Assembly: GCA_019240215.1 (NCBI GenBank)
Contig: JAFAYQ010000048.1
Location: 1-64,000, forward strand
Length of the DNA stretch: 64,000 nucleotides
From: Actinomycetota bacterium
GTDB lineage: Bacteria > Actinomycetota > Actinomycetes > Streptosporangiales > Streptosporangiaceae
Direction: 5' to 3'
The notes under the pieces are model-generated. The model saw only the letters and a program-made list of their open reading frames with translations. It made no database searches and was not told the DNA's origin. A program made the translations under genes and the position numbers. How positions within the stretch are numbered: the first letter of the stretch is position 1; each line of letters opens with the position of its first letter. Shown piece after piece: positions 16,488 to 24,490 of the stretch.

Positions 16488-17189
16488 CTATTCGGCGAGG
16501 GTTTCGGCGAGGCGGAAGCCGTGGCCGTAGACGGTCTCGATCAGCCCGGCCACGCCCAGCTTGCGGCGCAGCGAGGTCATGTGCACGTCCAGCACCTTGG
16601 TCGGGCCGTACCAGTTGGCGTCCCAGGCCGCCTCGAGGATGTCGGTCCGGCTCTGAACCCGGCCGGGGTCGGCGGCCAGGCATTCGAGGATGTCGAACTC
16701 CTTGGGGGTGAGCGCCACCTCGGCCCCGTCGACCAGCACCTTCCGGGTCCGCAGGTCGACCGTGAGCGGACCGTGGCGGATCACATCGCCGTCGGGGCGG
16801 ATGCGCCGCAGCACCGCCCGGATCCGGGCCAGCAGCTCGTTCAGCCCGAACGGCTTGACCAGGTAGTCGTCGGCGCCTGCGTCGAGCGCGCTGACCCGGT
16901 CCGATTCCTCCCCGAAGGCGGTGACGACGATGATGGCCGCCTGCGACCGCTGCCGCAGCTGGCGGCACACCTGGACGCCGTCGGTGTCGGGCAGCCCGAG
17001 GTCGAGCAGCACCACGTCCGGGTGGCCGTGGCTGAGGGCGGCCGCGCCGGTGCTGACCTGGTCGACCGCGTAACCGCCGCGGGTCAGCGCGCGCACCAGC
17101 TGGGCCGCGACCCCGGGGTCGTCCTCCACCACCAGCACCTTGGTCGTTCCTGGTTCGGTGCCGGGCCGGGCCGAGGCAGGCAGCGTCAT
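16488..17189 (-). CDS. OmpR-family response regulator
   Basis: A 233-residue regulator with acidic pocket E22/D23/D24, phosphoacceptor D63 (VVLLDLGLPD) and conserved K112 (DYLVKPF), followed by a winged-helix DNA-binding domain at about 135-230 (LTPKEFDILECLA; VLDVHMTSLRRKLG; VYGHGFRL). It leads the operon with the histidine kinase. The ATG at 17189 is preferred over an in-frame TTG at 17207 because TTG would lie inside the 17-bp palindrome, which is more likely the operator. Confidence 0.93.
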   Translation of the reverse strand: MTLPASARPGTEPGTTKVLVVEDDPGVAAQLVRALTRGGYAVDQVSTGAAALSHGHPDVVLLDLGLPDTDGVQVCRQLRQRSQAAIIVVTAFGEESDRVSALDAGADDYLVKPFGLNELLARIRAVLRRIRPDGDVIRHGPLTVDLRTRKVLVDGAEVALTPKEFDILECLAADPGRVQSRTDILEAAWDANWYGPTKVLDVHMTSLRRKLGVAGLIETVYGHGFRLAETLAE

Positions 17190-17206
17190 GGGTCCACGAT
17201 AGGTCA

Positions 17207-17223
17207 ACTACAAGACTTGTAGT
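17207..17223. promoter_or_regulatory. 17-bp palindrome upstream of the OmpR/kinase operon
   Basis: ACTACAAG-A-CTTGTAGT is a perfect odd palindrome 18 bp upstream of the regulator ATG. Its ACTACA/TGTAGT outer arms recur at 63138-63151, before the decayed duplicate operon. The shape recalls BlaI/MecI-family operators, but autoregulation by the encoded regulator is equally possible. Confidence 0.55.
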
Positions 17224-17299
17224 AACAAAAAGACGGCTTGACCATGGGCCGGGCGAGATCATCATCGCCGAGCAACCGGCTAGCGGTCACGGCAACGGT

Positions 17300-17743
17300 T
17301 TAATGGCGCTCGGGTGTGGTCTTGGCGTCGACCTTGGTCCGCGCGGTCAGGGCAGCGGCGACCGCCACGATGGCGGTGACCAGGCTGATCAGCGAGGCGT
17401 TCTGCGACTGGGTGAGCCGCCACCAGGCGAACCCGATGCCGAGCGACACCGTCGCCGCCACGAAGGCGGTGATCGCGCCCGCCACCGCCACCGGCTGCTG
17501 CTTGGTCCCCGGCCACAGGTGCGCGGTGACCGCGGTGACCAGCGCCCAGAACGCCGCGACCTCGGTCGCCACCAGCGTGGTTTCGGCCGAGGTCCAGTGC
17601 ACGGCGTTGAAACTGGTGATCAGGCCGATCACCGCCCCGGTGAGCGCGGTGAGCCCGCCGATCAGGCCCGCGACCTTCGGCGGCACCGGCGGAGGCGGCG
17701 GCGAACTCGGTTCGGCCGGAGCCGAGGTGCTGATTGTGGCCAT
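17300..17743 (-). CDS. Hypothetical proline-rich four-segment membrane protein
   Basis: A 147-residue protein with a proline-rich cytoplasmic-type N-terminus (PPPPPVPPK) and four predicted membrane segments at about residues 24-44, 57-75, 86-106 and 116-134, ending in a polar tail. A GGGGGGT ribosome-binding site lies five bases before ATG 17743. I do not recognise a family; size and layout resemble small holin-like or DoxX-like membrane proteins, but no diagnostic motif is present. It lies alone between the PucR gene and the two-component operon. Confidence 0.6.
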   Translation of the reverse strand: MATISTSAPAEPSSPPPPPVPPKVAGLIGGLTALTGAVIGLITSFNAVHWTSAETTLVATEVAAFWALVTAVTAHLWPGTKQQPVAVAGAITAFVAATVSLGIGFAWWRLTQSQNASLISLVTAIVAVAAALTARTKVDAKTTPERH

Positions 17744-17818
17744 GGAAGACCCCCCTGGCGGTGCCCACTGTTTCCACTGACCCGGAGGGCGGTACCCGGA
17801 TTCTGATACAGCTCCGGG

Positions 17819-19102
17819 TCAGCGGGTACCGGTGGAGCCCGGGCGGTCGCGGGGCGGGGTCAGCACCGAGGCGCCGAGCCAGTGGCTGACGCGCAGCGCC
17901 AGCTCGACGTCGTCGCGGTGGTCAGCGGCCGGGCGGCCGAGGCTCTCCTCGGCCTTGTGGATCCGGTACTGCACGGTGTTCTTGTGCAGCACCAGCCGCT
18001 CGGCGGTCGCCTTGTAGCTGCCGCCGGTGCGCAGGAACACCAGCAGGGTGTCCCGCAGCCGGGCGTGGTGCTCGTCGTCGGCGGCCAGGCCGGCCAGCGT
18101 GGTCAGCACCCAGGCGCGCAGCAGGTCGGGCTGGCCGATCATCATCGCCACCGGCGCCACCTCGCCGAACGTCACCACCCGGGGCCCGCCTGAGGCGGCC
18201 GCCAATGCGACCGACTGGGCGGCCAGCGCCTGGGCGTGGGTGAGCCGGAACCCGGCGATGCCCCTGGCGGCGTCGCCGAACGCGAAGTGCAGGTCGCCGT
18301 CGACGTCGTCGGCGGCCGCCCCGGCGACGTCGAACCGGTCCCGGATGCCCAGCGCCAGCCAGGCCCAGGCGCTGGATTCGTCGCACGGCAGGAACACCGG
18401 CTCGCCCGGGCCGGCGATCTTCTCGGCCACGTGGCTGATCGCGTGCTCCATCCGGGTGATGTTGTCGACCGCGGCGGCCGCCTCCCCGGCCCAGCACACC
18501 AGCCCCACGTGGTACTGGCGCAGCCGGTAACCGAGGGTGGCCTCGGTCGCGCTGACGTTGACGTGCTCGCCCGACAGCAGCGCCCGGATCCGGGCGGCCC
18601 GGGCGGCGCTGCGGCGGCGTAGCCAGTGCTCGCGTTCGCCGGTGTAGGCGGCCACGACCTCCTCTGAGGTCTGGTCGACGTAGCCGGCCATGGTCTTGGT
18701 CATGCTCAAGGTGGCCGCGGTGATCAGTTCGGGATTGTCGGTCTGGCGGGGCAGTTCGGCGAACACCCACTCGGCGAAGACCGTGTGGCCCAGCCGGTAG
18801 GACCGGATCAGGGCGGGCAGTGACGTGCCCCGCTGGGCCTGGCGGCGGGCGTACTCCAGCGCCGCGGCCGGCGCCTGCACGGTGCTCAGCTCGATCTGGT
18901 GCCGCAGCACCTGCAGGCAGGTGCCGATGTTGCTGTGCACGCTGGAGGTGAGCAGGTCGAGCAGTGTCTTGTCGTTGCGCAGCTCGGGGATGTCCCGCAG
19001 GATCACGTCGTAGACGTCAGCCGACACCGCGGCGACCCGGCGGCTGATCGCGGCCGCCACGCCGGCCACCAGGTCGGCGACGGCGGGGACGTCGGTATCC
19101 AC
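17819..19102 (-). CDS. PucR/CdaR-family transcriptional regulator
   Basis: A 427-residue regulator with a long N-terminal ligand-binding region, a GGDEF-like CdaR middle part, and the C-terminal PucR HTH (FLRTGGSYKATAERL; LHKNTVQYRIHKAEESLG). Such proteins usually control neighbouring catabolic genes. It closes a minus-strand run with phaC, phaZ, acyl-CoA dehydrogenase and acyl-CoA ligase, starting 10 bp after the ligase stop, so it probably regulates fatty acid or PHA use. Start is GTG 19102. Confidence 0.88.
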   Translation of the reverse strand: MDTDVPAVADLVAGVAAAISRRVAAVSADVYDVILRDIPELRNDKTLLDLLTSSVHSNIGTCLQVLRHQIELSTVQAPAAALEYARRQAQRGTSLPALIRSYRLGHTVFAEWVFAELPRQTDNPELITAATLSMTKTMAGYVDQTSEEVVAAYTGEREHWLRRRSAARAARIRALLSGEHVNVSATEATLGYRLRQYHVGLVCWAGEAAAAVDNITRMEHAISHVAEKIAGPGEPVFLPCDESSAWAWLALGIRDRFDVAGAAADDVDGDLHFAFGDAARGIAGFRLTHAQALAAQSVALAAASGGPRVVTFGEVAPVAMMIGQPDLLRAWVLTTLAGLAADDEHHARLRDTLLVFLRTGGSYKATAERLVLHKNTVQYRIHKAEESLGRPAADHRDDVELALRVSHWLGASVLTPPRDRPGSTGTR

Positions 19103-19112
19103 GCGCGGCGGG

Positions 19113-20612
19113 TCAGATCAGGCCGGCCGGGACGACGATGTCCCGTTTCTGGACCTTGCCGGTCGCGCCCTTGGGCAGTTCGTCCACCAGCCACAGGTGG
19201 CGCGGGTACTTGTAGGCCGCGACCTGGGCCTTGACGTAGGCCCGGAGGTCCTCGGCGCTGGCGGCAGCCCCCGGCTTGAGCGCCACCGCCGCCGCGACCT
19301 CCTCCCCCAGGGACGGATGGGGCAGGCCGATGACGGCCGCCTCGGCCACCGCCGGGTGCTCGTAGAGGACCTCCTCGATCTCGCGCGGGTAGACGTTGTA
19401 ACCGCCGCGGATGATCAGTTCCTTCTTCCGGTCCACGATGTAGAAGTAGCCCTCGTCGTCGACCCGGGCCAGGTCCCCGGTGTGGAACCAGCCTTCCCGC
19501 ACCGCCTCGGCGGTGACCTCCGGCCGCCGCCAGTAGCCCTTCATCACGTTCGGCCCGCGGATCACGATCTCCCCGACCTCGCCTTGCGGCACCTCGTGGT
19601 CCAGCTCGTCCACGACGCGCATCTCAACGTCGCGGATCGGGGTGCCGATCGAGCCGGGCTTGCGCTCGCGGCCGGGGTGGTTGAACGAGGCGACCGGCGA
19701 CGTCTCGGACAGGCCGTAGCCCTCCAGCACCGGCACCCCGTAGGCCGCCTCGAAGCCGCGCAGCACCTCGACCGGCAGGGCGGCGCCGCCGGAGATGCAC
19801 ATCCGCAGGGCCGAGGTGTCGTACTTGGCCCGGTCGGGCTGGTGCAGCAGCGCCACGTACATGGTCGGCACGCCTTCGAACACGGTGACGCCGTGACCGG
19901 CCACGATCCGCAGGGCGTGCTCGGCGTCGAACCGCGGCAGCAGGGTCAGGCAGGCCCCGGCCGCCACCGCGACGTTGAGCGCGACCGTCTGCCCGAACAC
20001 GTGGAACAGCGGCAGCCCGCCGAAGACCACGTCGTCGGGCCGGGCGCGGACGATGTCGTGGCAGGCCACCTCGGTGTTGCTGATGAGGTTGCCGTGGGTG
20101 AGCTCAGCCCCCTTGGGCTGGCCGGTGGTCCCCGAGGTGTAGAGGATGACCGCGGTGTCCTGGTCGCCGGTCTCCACCACCGGGAACGACGGGGTGGCCG
20201 AGGCCAGCAGGTCGGGGAAGGTGACCGGGTCGACCACGATCAGGTCGGCCCCGGCCTGCTCGGCGCCGTCGCGGGCGGGGTCGCCGAACGTGTGCCAGGC
20301 GAGGATCAGCTGGGCCCCCGAGTCGCCCAGGTAATAGCCGACCTCCCTGGCCTTGAGCAGCGGGTTCATCGGGACCACGACGCCGCCGGCCCGCAGCACC
20401 CCGTAGTAGACGACCGGCACCTCGGCCACGTTCGGCATCATCAGCCCGACCCGCTGGCCGGGTTCCAGGCCGCGCTCGCGCAGCAGCCCGGCCACCCGGG
20501 CGCTCGCCTCGTCCAGAGCCCGGTAGGTCATCGCCGCGTTGTCCACCCGGACCGCGACCCGTTCGGCGTGCGCCCGGGTGGTGCCGGTCAGGTTCCTGGC
20601 CAGGTTCGTCAT
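19113..20612 (-). CDS. Long-chain fatty acid-CoA ligase (AMP-binding)
   Basis: A 499-residue ANL-family ligase. The P-loop motif is YTSGTTGQPKGAE, the adenylate motif is GYGLSETSP, and the C-terminal hinge region is GWFHTGDLARVDDEGYFYIVDRKKE with IIRGGYNVYPREIEEVL, followed by the catalytic lysine region PKGATGKVQKRD. It activates fatty or hydroxy acids to CoA thioesters, feeding the acyl-CoA dehydrogenase encoded 11 bp upstream. In a run with phaC and phaZ it could recapture hydroxyalkanoic acids released by depolymerisation (inference). Confidence 0.92.
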   Translation of the reverse strand: MTNLARNLTGTTRAHAERVAVRVDNAAMTYRALDEASARVAGLLRERGLEPGQRVGLMMPNVAEVPVVYYGVLRAGGVVVPMNPLLKAREVGYYLGDSGAQLILAWHTFGDPARDGAEQAGADLIVVDPVTFPDLLASATPSFPVVETGDQDTAVILYTSGTTGQPKGAELTHGNLISNTEVACHDIVRARPDDVVFGGLPLFHVFGQTVALNVAVAAGACLTLLPRFDAEHALRIVAGHGVTVFEGVPTMYVALLHQPDRAKYDTSALRMCISGGAALPVEVLRGFEAAYGVPVLEGYGLSETSPVASFNHPGRERKPGSIGTPIRDVEMRVVDELDHEVPQGEVGEIVIRGPNVMKGYWRRPEVTAEAVREGWFHTGDLARVDDEGYFYIVDRKKELIIRGGYNVYPREIEEVLYEHPAVAEAAVIGLPHPSLGEEVAAAVALKPGAAASAEDLRAYVKAQVAAYKYPRHLWLVDELPKGATGKVQKRDIVVPAGLI

Positions 20613-20623
20613 GTCCGGTCTCC

Positions 20624-21841
20624 TCAGGTGAAGGCGCCGATGCCGGTGATCGCGCGGCCCACGATCAGCGTCTGCATGGTCTCGGTGCCCTCGAACGTGT
20701 GGATCGCCTCGAGGTCGACCATGTGCCGCATGACCTGATAGTCGAGCAGGATGCCGTTGCCGCCGAGCATGTCGCGGGCCTCGGCCGCGATCGCCCGGGC
20801 CTTGCGGGTGTTGTGCATCTTGGCCAGCCCGGCCACGGTCGGGGTCAGCCGCCCGGCTTCGGCCAGGCGGCCGATCTGCAGGCAGTACAGCTGCATGGCG
20901 GTCAGGTCGGCCAGCATCGACACCAGCCGCTGCTGGATGATCTGGAAGCTGGCCAGCGTCTCGCCGAACTGGCGCCGCTGCTGGGCGTAGCGCAGAGCGG
21001 TGTCGTAGGCCGAGGTGGCGTGGCCGAGGGCCCCCCAGGCGCAGGTGCTGCGGGTGGTGGCCAGTACCCGGCTGGTGTCCTTGAACGAGCGCGCGGCCGG
21101 CAGCCGGTTGTCGGCCGGAACCCGGACGTTGTCGAGCGTGATCTCGGCCTGCCAGACCGAGCGCAGCGAGATCTTGCCCTCGATCACCTCGGCCTGGTAA
21201 CCGGGCGTCCCCTTCTCCACCACGAAGGCGTTGACCTGGCCGTCCTCGGCGTTACGGGCCCACACCACGACCAGATCGGCCACGCTGCCGAGCCCGATCC
21301 AGCGCTTGCGCCCGTTCAGCACCCAGTGGTCGCCGTCCTTACGAGCCGACGTCTCCAGCGCGACCGAGTCCGAGCCGTGCTCGGGTTCGGTCAGCGCGAA
21401 CGCGCCCAGCTTGGCCATCCGGGCCATGTCCGGCAGCCAGCGTTCCTTCTGCTCCTGCGACCCGCACATCGCGATCGAGGTCATGGCCAGGCCCGCGTGC
21501 ACGCCCAGGAACACGCCGAGGCTGCCGTCACCGCGGTGCAGCTCCATGGTGACCAGGCCGCACGCCATCGGGCTCATCCCCGCGCAGCCGTAACCCTCGA
21601 TGTCCTCGCCGACGATGCCAAGCTCGGGCAGCCGCCGGACCAGCGGCCAGCAGATCTCGGCCCGCTCCCAGTAGGGACCGACGACCGGCACGACCTCCTC
21701 GTCCACGAACCGGCGGACGGTGATGAAGTGCTGCCACTGCTCGTCGGTGAACTGCTCGCGGACGGAGAAGAAGTCCGTCCCCAGCGCTTCGCCCAGATGC
21801 TCGCCCACGGGTGGGCTGGTCGGCGTGCTGGCCTGCGTCAT
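20624..21841 (-). CDS. Acyl-CoA dehydrogenase
   Basis: A 405-residue FAD enzyme of the acyl-CoA dehydrogenase superfamily: FALTEPEHGSDS is the first signature, WVLNGRKRWIG follows, and the C-terminus carries HTFEGTETMQTLIVGRAITG with the catalytic glutamate position typical of glutaryl-CoA/short-chain-like members. It catalyses alpha,beta-desaturation of an acyl-CoA with electrons passed to ETF. Its ATG at 21841 lies inside the over-long phaZ frame. It forms a run with the acyl-CoA ligase. Confidence 0.92.
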   Translation of the reverse strand: MTQASTPTSPPVGEHLGEALGTDFFSVREQFTDEQWQHFITVRRFVDEEVVPVVGPYWERAEICWPLVRRLPELGIVGEDIEGYGCAGMSPMACGLVTMELHRGDGSLGVFLGVHAGLAMTSIAMCGSQEQKERWLPDMARMAKLGAFALTEPEHGSDSVALETSARKDGDHWVLNGRKRWIGLGSVADLVVVWARNAEDGQVNAFVVEKGTPGYQAEVIEGKISLRSVWQAEITLDNVRVPADNRLPAARSFKDTSRVLATTRSTCAWGALGHATSAYDTALRYAQQRRQFGETLASFQIIQQRLVSMLADLTAMQLYCLQIGRLAEAGRLTPTVAGLAKMHNTRKARAIAAEARDMLGGNGILLDYQVMRHMVDLEAIHTFEGTETMQTLIVGRAITGIGAFT

Positions 21842-22697
21842 GGCTGGCTCCCCTCGACGGTGAGGTCGGTCGTAAGTCGGTATCCAGGAACGTGTCCACC
21901 ACCGCCGCCAGCCGCCCGGCGTCGGCCGCCAGCTCCAGGTGGCCGCCGCGGTAGACGTGCAGCTCGCAGTCCGGGATCAGGCTCTGCATGATCCGGGCGT
22001 TGGCCAGCGGGATGATCGGGTCGTCGTCCCCGGCCAGGATCAGCGTGGGTGCCCGCAGCCGCGGCAGGAACGGCAGGCTGGTCCAGCCCGACCCGGCCAG
22101 CAGCTGGTAGTAGTAGCCGCGGGCAGGCCCCAGCCGGGTGGTGGCGTGCAGCAGGTCCCGGGCCACGTTGGGGTCTTCGCGGGCGCTGCCCCCGTACAGG
22201 TCGGCGGCGACCCGCTCGGCGTAGCCGGGGTCCCGGTGGCGGCGCGGTGAGAGCATCCGCAGCAGCACCTGCGGGCTGCCGGGGACCATGATCACACCGG
22301 GTGCGGTCGCGACCAGGACCAGGCGGCGCACCCGGTCCGGGCGGCTCAGCGCGAACTGCTGGGCCAGCCCGCCGCCCCAGGAGATGCCGAGCACGTCGGC
22401 CTGGCCGTAACCGAGCTCGTCGAGCAGCCCGGCCAGCAGCGACGGCAGCGTGAACAGGTGGTAGGGGACGACGGGGGCGGGTGAGCCGCCGACCCCGGGC
22501 ATGTCGAAGCGGATGACCGGGCGCCGCCGGTCGAGCGCGTCCACGAACGGCTGCAGCAGTTCCAGGCTGGCGCCGATCCCGTTGCACAGCAGCAGCGGCG
22601 GCCACCCGGGCATGCCGTCCCGGACCGAGACGCGCAGGCTGCGCCCGTCGACGGACAGCATCCGCATCCGCTCGGGGGCGGATCGGTCAGCGGTCAT
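21528..22697 (-). CDS. phaZ: Intracellular mcl-PHA depolymerase-like alpha/beta hydrolase
   Basis: The first 272 or so residues match Pseudomonas-type PhaZ: LLLCNGIGASLELLQPF, FDMPGVGGSPAP, nucleophile Ser106 in GISWGGG, aspartate in LAGDDDPIIP and histidine in YRGGHLEL. The homologous part ends near 21880 (VVDTFLDTD); the frame then runs on without a stop to 21528 inside the acyl-CoA dehydrogenase gene. A neighbouring frame stops at 21838, overlapping the next ATG, so an indel or stop loss is likely. It overlaps phaC by 11 bp. It should release hydroxy acids from stored polymer. Confidence 0.85.
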   Translation of the reverse strand: MTADRSAPERMRMLSVDGRSLRVSVRDGMPGWPPLLLCNGIGASLELLQPFVDALDRRRPVIRFDMPGVGGSPAPVVPYHLFTLPSLLAGLLDELGYGQADVLGISWGGGLAQQFALSRPDRVRRLVLVATAPGVIMVPGSPQVLLRMLSPRRHRDPGYAERVAADLYGGSAREDPNVARDLLHATTRLGPARGYYYQLLAGSGWTSLPFLPRLRAPTLILAGDDDPIIPLANARIMQSLIPDCELHVYRGGHLELAADAGRLAAVVDTFLDTDLRPTSPSRGASHDAGQHADQPTRGRASGRSAGDGLLLRPRAVHRRAVAALHHRPPVRGRGGRAGRRSLLGAGRDLLAAGPAAARAWHRRRGHRGLRLRGDEPDGVRPGHHGAAPR

Positions 22698-24390
22698 AGA
22701 CGTAGGTTCCCGGCGCGTCGCTGGCCGCCGCCAGCCCGCCGCCGCCCGGTTCTTCCGGCGCGTCGATTTCCTTACCGGAGCGCTCGGCCAGCCAGGCCGC
22801 GTAGTCCGGCCACCAGGACCCGTGCCGGGTCTCGGCCTGCGCCAGCCACTGCTTCGAGTCAGCCGGGCACTGATCGGCCCGCTGGTAGCGGGCCTTCTCG
22901 TTGCCGGGCGGGTTGACCATGGCGGCGATGTGGCCGCTGGTCGACAGCACGAACCGGGGCTGCCCGCCGAGCAGCTGGGTGGACTGGTAGCAGCTCGGCC
23001 AGGGGCAGATGTGGTCGGTGATGCCGGCCACGACGTAGCTGTCCCGGTCGACCGCCGACAGGTCCACTGGTGAGCCGAGCATGGTCGTCGCGCCCGGGCT
23101 GACCAGCGCGTTGTCCACCCCCAGGCGGAGGAAGTCGTGGTGCAGGCCCGCGGTCATGCGGGTGGTGTCCGCATTCCAGAACAAAATGTCGAACGGCGGT
23201 GGCTTGCGGCCCAGCAGATAGTTGTTGACCCAGTAGTTCCAGATCAGGTCGTTGGGCCGCAGCCAGGCGAACACCTCGGCCAGGGTCCGGCCGTCCAGGT
23301 AGCCGCGCGCCCGGGACGCGGCCGCCGCCAGCTGCGCGGTCCGCTCGTCGACGACCGCGCTGGCCAGGCCCGCGTGGGCCTGGTCGAGCACGGTGACCAG
23401 CAGGGTCAGCGCGGCCAGGCGGTCCTGCAGGCCGATGTCGGCCAGATGGGCGGCCACCATCGCGGCGATGATGCCGCCCGAGCAGGTCCCGGCCAGCGCG
23501 GTCGACTCGGTGCCGGTGATCCGGCTGGTCGCGTCCATCGCGTCGAGGACGGCCTGCCCGTAGGTGTCGAGGTCCCACTGGGCGTGCCGGGCATCGGGGT
23601 TGCGCCAGGAGATCATGAACGCCTGCAGGCCCTGGCTGACCAGGTACTCCACCAGGCTGCGGCCGGGCGCCAGGTCGAGCACGTAGAACTTGTTGATGAC
23701 CGGCGGGACGATCAGCAGCGGGACCTCGCGGACGGTCGCGGTGACCGGCCGGTACTGGATCAGCTCGAACACCGGGGTCCGCAGCACCACCGACCCGGGG
23801 CTGGCGGCGAGGTCCACGCCGACCTGGAAGGCGTCCGGCTCGACCATGGCCGGAACCCGGGGCGCGACCGCCATGTCCGACACAAAGTGCCGCAGGCCCG
23901 CCAGCACGCTGCCGCCGCCGGTGTCGACCGCCGCCTTGAGCGCGGCCGGGTTCAGCAGCGGGTTGTTGCTGGGGGCGACCGCGTCGAGCAGGTTGGTGAC
24001 CACGAAGCCGACCCGTTCGGCGTCGGCCTCGTCCAGGCCGGCCTCGGCCACCAGCCCTTCGGCGCTCTCGGCGGCGGCCAGGTAGGCCTGCATGGCCCGT
24101 CGCAGCACCGGGTTGCCGGTCCAGCCCGGGTCGGCGAACCGGCGGTCCCGCCGGGACGGCGCCACCTGCGAGCGGCCCGCCGCGATCTGGACGAACTCAC
24201 CGGCCAGCCGTCCCCCGCGCCGGGCCAGCAGCCGCGGCCGGGCCGCCAGCGCGGCCGCCAGCCGCAGTCCGGAGCCACCCGGGTTCAGCCGCCGCAGCAT
24301 GCCGGTGGCGGCGTCGGTCAGCAGCAGGTCGAACGGCACCGTGCTGGCGTCATCGCCAGCTGGCCGGCCCGGATCGGATTCGGCGCTCAT
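22687..24390 (-). CDS. phaC: Poly(3-hydroxyalkanoate) synthase, class II-like
   Basis: A 567-residue PHA synthase. The lipase-like box is AGTCSGGI with catalytic Cys303; the aspartate lies in VAGITDHICPWPSC and the histidine in STSGHIAAMVNPPG. The N-terminal domain includes FADPGWTGNP and SNNPLLNPAALK. The CSGG box and linkage to phaZ resemble the Pseudomonas phaC1-phaZ arrangement for medium-chain polymers. It polymerises 3-hydroxyacyl-CoA at granule surfaces. A second synthase lies at 33117-34826 with a different box. Confidence 0.93.
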   Translation of the reverse strand: MSAESDPGRPAGDDASTVPFDLLLTDAATGMLRRLNPGGSGLRLAAALAARPRLLARRGGRLAGEFVQIAAGRSQVAPSRRDRRFADPGWTGNPVLRRAMQAYLAAAESAEGLVAEAGLDEADAERVGFVVTNLLDAVAPSNNPLLNPAALKAAVDTGGGSVLAGLRHFVSDMAVAPRVPAMVEPDAFQVGVDLAASPGSVVLRTPVFELIQYRPVTATVREVPLLIVPPVINKFYVLDLAPGRSLVEYLVSQGLQAFMISWRNPDARHAQWDLDTYGQAVLDAMDATSRITGTESTALAGTCSGGIIAAMVAAHLADIGLQDRLAALTLLVTVLDQAHAGLASAVVDERTAQLAAAASRARGYLDGRTLAEVFAWLRPNDLIWNYWVNNYLLGRKPPPFDILFWNADTTRMTAGLHHDFLRLGVDNALVSPGATTMLGSPVDLSAVDRDSYVVAGITDHICPWPSCYQSTQLLGGQPRFVLSTSGHIAAMVNPPGNEKARYQRADQCPADSKQWLAQAETRHGSWWPDYAAWLAERSGKEIDAPEEPGGGGLAAASDAPGTYVYDR

Positions 24391-24490
24391 TATGCGCCGA
24401 GCCTAAGCCGCCTGCCCGCCCATTTCCATTGGTCGCCGGTCACTAACCGGGCGGCATCCGTGGGTCCGGGGGCACAGCGGCCCGGGCCGG

